Positions 53,472-61,648 of a stretch of 64,000 nucleotides of DNA are shown here, one piece after another (positions within the stretch are counted from its first letter, which is position 1; each line of letters begins with the position of its first letter). Under the pieces are notes generated by a model that was not told the origin of the DNA, made no database searches, and saw nothing but the letters and a program-made list of their open reading frames with translations. Made by a program: the position numbers and the translations under genes. Source of the stretch: Opitutus terrae PB90-1 (lineage in GTDB: Bacteria; Verrucomicrobiota; Verrucomicrobiia; Opitutales; Opitutaceae); NCBI RefSeq assembly GCF_000019965.1, contig NC_010571.1, positions 5,527,001 through 5,591,000 on the forward strand. The letters run 5' to 3'.

Positions 53472-56234
53472 ATGCTTTACCCCGCGTTCCTCTCCGTCCT
53501 CCGCGTGGCGACTCTGGCGGCTCTGCCTGTCGCCGCTGCCGCTGTGGAGATCACGATCGACCCAAACGCCGGTCGCACGCCAATCAGTCCGCTGGTCTAT
53601 GGCAGCAACGCCGCGCTCGAGGGCGTGCGCTTTCCACTCCGCCGGCAAGGCGGCAACCGGATGACCGGCTACAACTGGGAGAACAACGCCTCCAATGCCG
53701 GCCACGACTACCGCCACCAAAGCGACAACTACCTCACGTGGGTCGTCGGCATCCCGGACAGCCAGGCCAACACGCCCGGCATCGTGATGACGCATTACCA
53801 CGACCAGGTCCTCGCCGACAGCGCGCGATACTCGATCATCACGGTGCCGATGGCCGGCTACGTCGCCGCTGATAAGATCAACCGCGGGCTCTTCGCGAGT
53901 GAAGCCGCGCCGTCAGTGCGCTGGGTCGCCGTCGAGAACACCAAGCCCACCGCGCTCTCGCTCGTGCCGGACGTGACTGACGCTCGGGTCTACAGCGACG
54001 AAATGGTAAACTTTCTGGTGAACCGTTACGGCTCCGCCTCCGGCCCACGCGGCGTGAAAGCTTACAGCCTCGATAACGAGCCTGATCTTTGGTCCGACGG
54101 CCAGTATGTGAATGGGCAGGTCGCCCTCGAAAACAACGCCACGCATCCGCTGATTCATCCCGCCAAGCCTCGTGCGGCCGAGTTGATCACGCGCTCGGTC
54201 GATCTCGCCAAAGCAATCAAGCGCGTGGATCCCGCCGCGGAAGTCGTGGGTTTCGCGAGCTACGGATTCGGCGGTTACAGCACCTTTCAGAGCGCACCGG
54301 ACTGGGACACGGAAAAGGCCAAGGGGAGCTATCGTTGGTTCATCGACTACTTCCTCGATCAGATGCGACAGGCCTCCACGACAGCCGGCGTGCGACTGCT
54401 GGACGTGATGGACCTGCACAACTACAGCGAAGCGCGCGGCGGCGGCGTGCGCGTCAACGATACGACCGACTACACCAATACGGCCGCGAACGAGGCCCGG
54501 ATGCAATCGCCACGTTCGTTCTGGGATTCGACCTACATCGAGGACAGCTGGATCGGCCGGTACAACGTGCAGTTCCTCCCCTGGCTACCGAACATCAAGC
54601 AGTCGATCGACGCGTTTTATCCCGGCACGAAACTGATGATCGGCGAGTATAACTTCGGTGGCGAGGGCCACATCTCCGGCGGCATCGCCCAAGCCGACAT
54701 TCTCGGCATCCTCGGAGAGAACGGCGTCTACGCGGCCGCGCTGTGGCCCTTCAGCGGCTCGCATACTTACTCGATCGCTGCCTTCAAACTCTACCTCGAT
54801 TACGACGGCGCCGAGAGCAAGTTTGGCGACACCGCCGTTTCCGCGACGTGGGCCGAGCGCGCGTTATGTTCCGTCCACGCGGCGGCAGAAAGCGGCGATC
54901 CCACTCGGCTGCACGTGATCGTGCTCAACAAGAGCACCACCGCAGCGGCCCCGGTCGATCTTTCCATCGCCGGCACGACGACCTACCGCCGGGCGCGCGT
55001 CTTCGCGTTCGACTCCGCCAGCGCGACGATCACCGAGCGCGATCCCATCCCGACCATCACCGGCAACCGGTTCACCTATTCGCTGCCCGCGCTCACCGCC
55101 GCGCACTTCGTGCTCGATGCGTCGCTGGTTCGCGCCGATCCCGCCGTTCGACAGGTGGTGCTCGGCGGCGGCACTTCGTTCAGCGCCGGCGCGAGCGGCT
55201 TGAGCGGCTATCAATGGCGGCACAATGGCACCGATCTCACCTCGGCCAGCGCGACTGCCGCGACACTCACGCTCGCCGACATCCAGCCAGCGAACACGGG
55301 ACTTTACTCGGTCCAAGCCGGCGGGAACGTGAGCGGCGCGGGCAGCGATCCGGTGATTCTCGGGCTCAGCACGACGAGCAAGTTCGTCGGTTCCGGCGAG
55401 GTCGTCGGTACGGACATCGAACACCCGAATGGCAACATCTTCGACCAGGTCCTGCTCACCGGAGCCGCGGAGGCGGTCACAGCCGATTACGCGCAGAATC
55501 AAATCACCCGCACCTCGTTCATCGACGTGGACGGCGACATCGTGCAGGTCGAGTTCAGCGGCCCCGGGACGCTCTCGCTGGTGCTCGATGCACCGACGGG
55601 CCGCGCCACTCCCGAGAAGTACCACCAGCTGGACGTCGAGTACATGAAAGGGCACGCGGGCATCGTCATCACCGGCGCGGATGAACGAACCAATATTTCC
55701 GTGTTCACCGTCGGCCGGGCCACCGCCTTTGACCCCTCAGGTCAGTTCAATTTTCTGCAGCCGATCACCGCGGCGAACAACCCGGCGAACAATGGCAGCC
55801 CGTTGTTCGTAGGTCACGACAGCACCGAGTACGACGGCCACGCCGACATCGCGTTTATCGCGATCTCGTCGCTCAACGGCAAGTTCGGCGGCGTGCGCAC
55901 GGCGAACACGACCTACTTCGCCCGGCGTGGCTACACCGGCCTCTACGCGCCCGGCGTGGCGTTCAGCGGTCCTGTCTTCATCGGCGACATCACCGCGTTC
56001 GAATCGGCGCAACCCGTGATCATGCTCGGGGCCGCCAGCGACACGCGAATCACCGGCGGCGATCTTTCGCAGGGCAACGGCCGCGCGGTCCGCGTCAGCG
56101 GACTCACGCAGCTGCGGTTCACCGACGGTTCCGATTCGCACGGCCACACGCTGACCGCGCAGGTCAACCACGCTCGGCTCGAGCAGAACGGCGTCGACGT
56201 TACCGCAGCCGTCGTGGTGAATCCCACGCCCTAA
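53472..56234 (+). CDS. GH44 endoglucanase/xyloglucanase with Ig-like domain and C-terminal module
   Basis: A 920-residue secreted enzyme from ATG 53472 with a signal peptide ending near VAAAAVE. Residues about 25-460 are GH44: ISPLVYGSN, RRQGGNRMTGYNWENNASNAG, YSLDNEPDLW (acid/base E203) and LMIGEYNFGG (nucleophile E392). An all-beta domain follows to about residue 555, then an Ig-like unit (YQWRHNGTDLTSASATAATL to TGLYSVQAGG), and a C-terminal region of about 280 residues of unknown fold. GH44 cleaves beta-1,4-glucan or xyloglucan, so the strain also attacks hemicellulose. No transporter is next to it. A candidate -35 TTGACT at 53428 lies just upstream. Confidence 0.9.
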   Translation: MLYPAFLSVLRVATLAALPVAAAAVEITIDPNAGRTPISPLVYGSNAALEGVRFPLRRQGGNRMTGYNWENNASNAGHDYRHQSDNYLTWVVGIPDSQANTPGIVMTHYHDQVLADSARYSIITVPMAGYVAADKINRGLFASEAAPSVRWVAVENTKPTALSLVPDVTDARVYSDEMVNFLVNRYGSASGPRGVKAYSLDNEPDLWSDGQYVNGQVALENNATHPLIHPAKPRAAELITRSVDLAKAIKRVDPAAEVVGFASYGFGGYSTFQSAPDWDTEKAKGSYRWFIDYFLDQMRQASTTAGVRLLDVMDLHNYSEARGGGVRVNDTTDYTNTAANEARMQSPRSFWDSTYIEDSWIGRYNVQFLPWLPNIKQSIDAFYPGTKLMIGEYNFGGEGHISGGIAQADILGILGENGVYAAALWPFSGSHTYSIAAFKLYLDYDGAESKFGDTAVSATWAERALCSVHAAAESGDPTRLHVIVLNKSTTAAAPVDLSIAGTTTYRRARVFAFDSASATITERDPIPTITGNRFTYSLPALTAAHFVLDASLVRADPAVRQVVLGGGTSFSAGASGLSGYQWRHNGTDLTSASATAATLTLADIQPANTGLYSVQAGGNVSGAGSDPVILGLSTTSKFVGSGEVVGTDIEHPNGNIFDQVLLTGAAEAVTADYAQNQITRTSFIDVDGDIVQVEFSGPGTLSLVLDAPTGRATPEKYHQLDVEYMKGHAGIVITGADERTNISVFTVGRATAFDPSGQFNFLQPITAANNPANNGSPLFVGHDSTEYDGHADIAFIAISSLNGKFGGVRTANTTYFARRGYTGLYAPGVAFSGPVFIGDITAFESAQPVIMLGAASDTRITGGDLSQGNGRAVRVSGLTQLRFTDGSDSHGHTLTAQVNHARLEQNGVDVTAAVVVNPTP

Positions 56235-56557
56235 GCCGCCGAGCGTTGGGAGGGTGGGGTCTTCCGACTCCACGGAAGCGCCGGTAGAGGCCGGCTCCCG
56301 CGATCCGACCCCCGCGATCGGCTCTGGCCGTCGCTCGCCGCGATGGAGGGATTCGGCACGCCGTAAAACGTCAGCACCCGCGCGAACCAGCCTTGCCGAT
56401 AGAACGTGCGGTCGGGGATCGCGAATGCGGCCCAGACCAGAAAACCCGCCGGCAGCCACGCGCCTACTCGATTTTCTGTAGGACTCGCTGCCAAGCGGAG
56501 GGCCAGCAGCACGCCGAGCACGCTACCCGTCACATTTGCCGCGGTGATCCAGTCCAT
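56231..56557 (-). CDS. Possible small membrane protein
   Basis: A 108-residue minus-strand frame (start MDWITAANVTG) with two hydrophobic segments, NVTGSVLGVLLALRLA and VGAWLPAGFLVWAAFAI, then YRQGWFARVLTFYGVPNPS. It overlaps the GH44 stop by 4 bp. The N-terminal 75 residues look protein-like, the tail does not. No family recognised; it may be a remnant or a chance frame. The rest of 56235-56751 shows no gene. Confidence 0.35.
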   Translation of the reverse strand: MDWITAANVTGSVLGVLLALRLAASPTENRVGAWLPAGFLVWAAFAIPDRTFYRQGWFARVLTFYGVPNPSIAASDGQSRSRGSDRGSRPLPALPWSRKTPPSQRSAA

Positions 56558-56751
56558 CGCCAACGAATCGCGCGCCTGCCGCATCAACTCAATCTAGAAG
56601 AGACGGTTTGGGAACTCGCGCGCAGGCGGCGCCGCACCCCGCTCGCGACCCTCACGCGGGGATGCGTGACGTTCGCTGTAACAAAACTAAACGGGCTGCA
56701 TCCAATCGCGGCACAGCTTCAACACACTCCCCCCCTGCGTCGAATCCCATC

Positions 56752-58095
56752 ATGAAGCCCGCAGTTTCCTCGATCCTGTTTACTTTCGGAGCGGTCGCGA
56801 CCGTCACGCTGCTCCTCACGGGGGCCACGGCCCCTCGTTCCGCCTCCGCCGGCACGTCCGGCGACGCCTTCGATTACCGCGTTCTGCAAAACAACTTTCA
56901 GCTGTTTCACGAAGGGCAGCGCATCTTTCGTTTCGATACGTTCGGCAGCGAAGCCTTCTGGGGCGATGCGCTGAAACTCCATCAAGCGATCGCCGGCCAA
57001 GCCAACGGCGGAGTGGGTGGTGGCGTCAGTCCGGAAACCGCGCTCGCCGTCGGTCTGAAGGTCGACAGCGAAGCGATTCCCCGCTCGGTCGCCACCGCTC
57101 TTCGACAGGGGAAGGTTGATCTGAAGAATCCCGCGACCACGCTCGCGCTGCTGAAATTCGGCGCGGTCGTGGGCGTCAAGGGTACGTTCGATCGCAAGGG
57201 CAAGCTCACCGCCGTCGGCATCCAGTGCTCGCTTTGCCACTCCACCGTCGACGACTCCTTCGCCCCCGGCATCGGCAAACGGCTCGACGGCTGGCCCAAC
57301 CGGGACCTCAACGTCGGTGCCATCATCGCACTGGCTCCGGATCTTTCGGTGATCGCCAACTTACTCGGCGTGGACGCGGACACCGTGCGCGAAGTCCTGC
57401 ACAGTTGGGGCCCGGGCAAGTTCGACGCCTCGCTGCTACTCGACGGAAAAGCCTTCCGGCCTGACGGCGGCGCCGCGGCCACGTTGCTGCCTGCGGCGTA
57501 CGGCCTCGCCGGCGTGAATCTCCACACCTACACGGGCTGGGGCTCGGTCACGCATTGGAACGCCCTCGTCGCCAACCTCGAGATGGGTGGCCGCGGCACG
57601 TTCTACGATCCCCGCCTGGCCGACGCGGAGAAATTTCCCATCGCGGCGAAGCGCGGTGCGTTCGACGTGCGCAACACCCCGGATCTCGTGACCTCGAAGC
57701 TGCCCGCACTGCATTTCTATCAGCTCGCGTTGCCGGCGCCGAAGCCGCCGCGCGGCAGCTTCAATGCCGCCGCCGCCGAGCGCGGACGCGCCGTGTTCAA
57801 CGGCAAGGCGCAGTGCGCGACGTGCCATGTGCCACCGCTGTTCACCGAACCAGGCTGGAACATGCACACCGCGGCGGAAATCGGCATCGACGACTTCCAA
57901 GCCATGCGCTCGCCTGACGAGCACTACCGCACAACGCCGCTCAACGGTCTGTTCGCTCGCGAAAAGGGCGGATTCTACCACGACGGACGTTTCGCCACCT
58001 ATCGGGCCGTGGTCGATCACTATGACGCCCACCTCCATACCGGACTCGGCGAAAGCGAGAAGAACGACCTGGTCGAATATCTGAAATCGCTGTGA
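56752..58095 (+). CDS. Di-heme cytochrome c peroxidase-like protein
   Basis: A 447-residue exported protein with a signal sequence (SSILFTFGAVATVTLLLTG). Two c-type heme sites are seen, C159-SLC-H163 and C355-ATC-H359, and a C-terminal LNGLFAREKGGFYHDGRFAT followed by DLVEYLKSL as in MauG/CcpA-type di-heme proteins. This group reduces peroxide or oxidises protein or small substrates in the periplasm. An unusual feature is the long N-terminal region (about 150 residues) before the first heme. It stands alone between a GH44 gene and a minus-strand repair cluster. Confidence 0.88.
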   Translation: MKPAVSSILFTFGAVATVTLLLTGATAPRSASAGTSGDAFDYRVLQNNFQLFHEGQRIFRFDTFGSEAFWGDALKLHQAIAGQANGGVGGGVSPETALAVGLKVDSEAIPRSVATALRQGKVDLKNPATTLALLKFGAVVGVKGTFDRKGKLTAVGIQCSLCHSTVDDSFAPGIGKRLDGWPNRDLNVGAIIALAPDLSVIANLLGVDADTVREVLHSWGPGKFDASLLLDGKAFRPDGGAAATLLPAAYGLAGVNLHTYTGWGSVTHWNALVANLEMGGRGTFYDPRLADAEKFPIAAKRGAFDVRNTPDLVTSKLPALHFYQLALPAPKPPRGSFNAAAAERGRAVFNGKAQCATCHVPPLFTEPGWNMHTAAEIGIDDFQAMRSPDEHYRTTPLNGLFAREKGGFYHDGRFATYRAVVDHYDAHLHTGLGESEKNDLVEYLKSL

Positions 58096-58113
58096 CACGC
58101 GCCGGCCTCGGGG

Positions 58114-58136
58114 AGCCCGGCGTCCCGCCGGGCTTT
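58114..58136 (+). terminator. Probable terminator of the cytochrome gene
   Basis: AGCCCGGC (58114-58121) pairs with GCCGGGCT (58127-58134) followed by a short TT. The T-tract is weak. The stem belongs to the same family as 3545-3568 and the reversed copy near 58152. Confidence 0.45.
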
Positions 58137-58223
58137 CCTGCGACTCGCGCTGAACTCGCCGGGACGGCGGGCTCCACCTGAGCCGCGGTCGACTCGGCGT
58201 TCGGCGGATCGGAATGTCCCACC

Positions 58224-58797
58224 CTATGACTCGGCGCCGATCAGCCGGTGCAGTCGTTCGTACGCCGCGACGGCTTTGCCCGCTTTCAGCTCCTTCATCG
58301 CCCGCGTGATCTCGCGGGCGATGCTCGGATCGAGTGAAGGCGCCGCCTTGGGCGGCTGCTTCGACTTGGGGAACGTCGGCCCGGGCCTCGCCCGCGCCTC
58401 GCGCGCCGGCGGAGCAGCCTCGCTCGGTGCCGCGCGGTGCCGCGACGCCTTGCTGCTTCCTGACCCGCGGCGCGCTTTTGCCACGGGTCTCCGTCGCGGC
58501 CGCCGCGAACGTCATCGCGGGTTGTTCCAGCAGGTCGTAGTTGATGCCAATCACCCTTCGGCCTTCGAAGTCGCGGATCGATTTGGGAAAAACCACGAAC
58601 TGCGCGCGTGGCTCCTCGTGAAATCCCACCGCGCCGAAATCTTTCTTCGTTCCAACATTTTCCTGGTGAATCGTCAGCACGCGATGCTCCTTGCGTGCAC
58701 GCTGAAAGGTCCGGTCCCGGCCCGGATCACTCCACAATTGATGCGGCTCCGGCTTGCCCGCCTTCGCCACGAGTTCTGCAAATCGCACCGTCTTCAT
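58224..58797 (-). pseudogene. Frameshifted gene downstream of the LigD polymerase gene
   Basis: Two overlapping minus-strand frames together give a coherent protein of about 190 residues. The first part (from ATG 58797) begins MKTVRFAELVAKAGKPEPHQ and runs well-formed for about 100 residues to AAAATETRGK. The second part (58484 down to the stop at 58224) is a basic linker plus a helix ending KAVAAYERLHRLIGAES. Removing one A from the AAAA run on the minus strand (58476-58479) joins them. The first frame otherwise runs on antisense to the cytochrome gene without a stop. It could be a sequence error, a real mutation, or a recoding site. It lies 52 bp after the polymerase gene, so it belongs to the end-joining operon. 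No family recognised. Confidence 0.6.
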
Positions 58798-58849
58798 CAA
58801 CGGCTTCCCGCCCTCGCGTTGCGCGCGCGTCGCGCGGCAGTTCGCGGCG

Positions 58850-59770
58850 TCACGCCAGTTCTCCGATCGGCGGAAGCTTCTGTTTCAGCTGCAACACCGG
58901 CGCGAACAGATCGCCGTGTTTCGCGATTCGCTTCACCACGTCTTCCGACTCGAACACGAGCAGATCCGCCTTCTGCTTTTTCCACGCCGCCTCGACTTCT
59001 TCCCACGTGACGGGCGTCGACACCGTCGGCTGGTCCTTCGCGCGCAACGAGTAGACGTTCACCGTCGTCTTGTGATCGTCGTTCTGGCTCCAGTCCACGA
59101 GCACCTTGCCGGTGCGCAGTGACTTTAGCATCTTCGACACGACCACGTCCGGAAACTGCCGCTCCAGCGCCTGCGCGAGCGTGTGCGCGAACGCCTTCGT
59201 CCGGTCGTAGGTCACCGGCGTGTTCAGCGGCACGTAGATCTGCAGGCCTTTCGAGCCGGACGTCTTCGCGAAACTTTTCAAACCCAGCCGGTCGAACACC
59301 GCCTTCACCCACAATCCGACCTGGCAGCAGAGCACGATGTCTGCGGGCGGCCCCGGATCGAGGTCGAATGCGATCGCCGTCGGTCGGCCGATCGCCGGCG
59401 CCTTGTGCAAAAACGTGTGCAGCTCGAGATCCGCGAGATTCGCCGCCCAGACCAGCGCCGGCAGGTCGTTCATCACGCAATAGTGGATCTCACCCTCGCG
59501 CTTGCCGCGCGGCACCGTCGCGGTCTTCACCCATTTCGGCCGGTGGGGCGGACACTGCTTTTCATAGAAAAAGAATCCCGCCACGCCATCGGGATAGCGC
59601 TTCAACGTGATCGGTCGGTTCTTCAGATGCGGTAGCAACACGTCGGCCACGCGCACGTAGTAGTCGATCACGTTGCCCTTGGTGAAGCCCGTTTTCGGAT
59701 ACATCACCTTGTCGAGATTGCTCACCATCAGCCGCGTGCCCGCGACGACGAGTTCGGTTTTCGTGGCCAT
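58850..59770 (-). CDS. ligD: LigD polymerase (primase-like) domain protein
   Basis: A 306-residue protein of the LigD polymerase family (archaeo-eukaryotic primase fold) used in bacterial non-homologous end joining to fill gaps. The start ATG is at 59770, 2 bp after the ligase stop. Motifs include NLDKVMYPKTGFTKGNVIDYY, GFFFYEKQCP, the catalytic FDLDPG (D136, D138), TSGSKGLQIYVPL and KVLVDWSQN (third acid). It is a stand-alone version of a domain that in many bacteria is fused to the ligase. The upstream gene encodes the ligase, so the two are one operon. Confidence 0.95.
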   Translation of the reverse strand: MATKTELVVAGTRLMVSNLDKVMYPKTGFTKGNVIDYYVRVADVLLPHLKNRPITLKRYPDGVAGFFFYEKQCPPHRPKWVKTATVPRGKREGEIHYCVMNDLPALVWAANLADLELHTFLHKAPAIGRPTAIAFDLDPGPPADIVLCCQVGLWVKAVFDRLGLKSFAKTSGSKGLQIYVPLNTPVTYDRTKAFAHTLAQALERQFPDVVVSKMLKSLRTGKVLVDWSQNDDHKTTVNVYSLRAKDQPTVSTPVTWEEVEAAWKKQKADLLVFESEDVVKRIAKHGDLFAPVLQLKQKLPPIGELA

Positions 59771-59772
59771 GA

Positions 59773-61584
59773 TCAATCACTCCGTTCGCGCACCACCTCG
59801 CGGGCGGGCTTGTCTTCGCGCAGTCCGAGAAACACCGGCTGACGCAGCCGGTCGTCGCGCGTCCACTCCGCAAACTTGATCTGCGCCACCAGTTCCGGCT
59901 TCACCCAGGTGCAGCGCTTCATCTCGGCCGCCGTGACGCCCGCGCCATAGCGGCCGCGGCGTTTCTCGGGCAGGTTCACGAACGGACAGGCCTCCGTGCG
60001 GATTTTTTGAAACCGGCCGTGCAGCTCGCGCAGCAGCTTTACGTTGAATCCGGTCCCCACCTTCCCGGCAAACGTGAGCCCCGCGCCCTCGTGGACTCCG
60101 ACGAGCAGTGCACCGAAATACGGCCGCGAACCGCCCGGCGGACTGTAGCCGCCGATCACGAACTCCTGCTCCTGATGCAGCTTCAGTTTGATCCACGCGC
60201 CGCTGCGCTGGCCCGTTTCGTAACGTGCATCCGGCCGCTTGCCGATCAGGCCTTCCAACCCGAGTTTTCGCGCCTGCGCCAGCAGTGGCTCTGCGTCCGC
60301 GCCCAGCGATTTCGAATACCGCACGAGCCCGTCGTGGCCGGCGAGCAGCCGCTCCAGTTGCGCCTTCCGTTCCGTCAGCGGTTCGGCGCGCAGGTCGCGC
60401 CCGTTCCACTGCAGCAGGTCGAACGCATAGAAAAACAACGGTGGGTGTTCCTGCCCGAGATCATACGCCTGCAGCAGCTGAAACGAGGAGCGCCCCTTGT
60501 CGTCGAGCGCAACAATCTCTCCGTCGATCACCGCATCCTTTACGTCGAGCGCCGCCACCGCGTCGACGATTTCCGGAAACTTTGCCGCGAACGGCTTGTT
60601 GTTCCGTGAGAGCAGCCGCACGCCCTTCCGATCGCGAAACGCCATCGCGCGAAAGCCGTCGAACTTAATCTCGTAAATCCATTCGCCCGGCGGCGGCGCG
60701 TCCACCAGCAGCGCCTTCATCGGCTCGATGAACGACGGGGTGAGTTTGGAGGCTCGGCCCTGGGCGCGCGGGCGTCTCGCCCGCTCCGATCCGTGCTCGG
60801 CCTTCACGCCCGCGCTTTTATCCGCAGCTCGACCGTGAGCGGCTTTGGCTGGGGCCGCGACGCCCTCGTCGCGGCTCGCTTTCGCGTCGCTCGCCTGCCG
60901 GCCGCGACGGGGGCGTCGCGGCTCCAGGTTCGCGAACGTTTCCTTTTTTGTCCGCCGCTTTGTCTCGGCCGCGTGCATTGCCTCCGCCACGCTCGCGCGA
61001 AACGATTTCGGTTCGCTCCGGTTCGATTGCCATACCCGGCCCTTCCCTTCCGACAGCTGCTTCATCGATTTTCCGGAGAGCACGGAGGTGTCATCCGCCT
61101 TCGCACTCACCGGCTTCATGTCCTCGCCGCCTTTGATCAGCAGCCACTCGTCGCCCCCACGCAACCGGACGAGATACCACTCGCCCTTCAGTTTTTTTCC
61201 GCGCAGCACAAAATGCAGTTTCCCGCCGTCGAGCTCCTTCAACGGCGCCTCGCTCAGCGGTTCGAAGGTGCCGCGGTCCCACACCATCACCGTGCCTCCC
61301 CCGTACTGGCCCTGCGGAATCGTTCCCTCGAAATCGATGTAGGAGACCGGGTGGTCCTCGACGTGCACCGCCAGCCGCTTGTCGCCTTTCGCGTAGGGCA
61401 TGCCCTTCGGCACCGCCCACGACTTCAGCGTGCCGCCGAGTTCGAGCCGAAAATCGTAATGCAGCCGCGAGGCCGCGTGCTTTTGCACGACGAACCGATG
61501 CCCTGCTCCGCCGGGCGCGCGCCCCCCCTTCGGCTCCGCCGTTTTGCGGAAGTCCCGCTTTTTGACATAGGCCTTGAGCGACAT
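59773..61584 (-). CDS. ligD: LigD 3'-phosphoesterase and ATP-dependent DNA ligase
   Basis: A 603-residue protein from ATG 61584. Residues about 25-180 are the phosphoesterase domain with FVVQKHAASRLHYDFRLE (H42, D44) and AVHVEDHPVSYIDFEGTIP. Residues about 280-600 are an ATP-dependent ligase: the active-site lysine is K307 in EIKFDGFRA, followed by DGEIVALDDKG, EGLIGKRPDARYETGQRSG and WIKLKL, then an OB-fold. It seals breaks in end joining and cleans 3' ends. The domain order is PE-Lig, with Pol in the next gene. The linker (residues about 200-275) is basic and encoded by palindromic repeats (60767-60930). A Ku gene is not in the window. Confidence 0.95.
   Translation of the reverse strand: MSLKAYVKKRDFRKTAEPKGGRAPGGAGHRFVVQKHAASRLHYDFRLELGGTLKSWAVPKGMPYAKGDKRLAVHVEDHPVSYIDFEGTIPQGQYGGGTVMVWDRGTFEPLSEAPLKELDGGKLHFVLRGKKLKGEWYLVRLRGGDEWLLIKGGEDMKPVSAKADDTSVLSGKSMKQLSEGKGRVWQSNRSEPKSFRASVAEAMHAAETKRRTKKETFANLEPRRPRRGRQASDAKASRDEGVAAPAKAAHGRAADKSAGVKAEHGSERARRPRAQGRASKLTPSFIEPMKALLVDAPPPGEWIYEIKFDGFRAMAFRDRKGVRLLSRNNKPFAAKFPEIVDAVAALDVKDAVIDGEIVALDDKGRSSFQLLQAYDLGQEHPPLFFYAFDLLQWNGRDLRAEPLTERKAQLERLLAGHDGLVRYSKSLGADAEPLLAQARKLGLEGLIGKRPDARYETGQRSGAWIKLKLHQEQEFVIGGYSPPGGSRPYFGALLVGVHEGAGLTFAGKVGTGFNVKLLRELHGRFQKIRTEACPFVNLPEKRRGRYGAGVTAAEMKRCTWVKPELVAQIKFAEWTRDDRLRQPVFLGLREDKPAREVVRERSD
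60767..60930 (-). repeat. Palindromic repeats inside the LigD interdomain linker
   Basis: On the plus strand GCGGGCGTCTCGCCCGCTCC at about 60768 is followed by two related hairpins, GCCGCGACGCCCTCGTCGCG near 60856 and GGCCGCGACGGGGGCGTCGC near 60900. All are translated on the minus strand as the linker. Confidence 0.6.
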
Positions 61585-61648
61585 CGCAGCCACATTGTCA
61601 GCGCAGGCTGACCGCCGTTCCCGGCGCCGGACGGCGTCCGCCGCTCGT

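Noticed and set aside
58224-58484. An independent 86-residue histone-H1-like protein
   Set aside because: Its GTG start lies inside a well-formed upstream frame and its basic linker is better explained as the frameshifted continuation of that gene.
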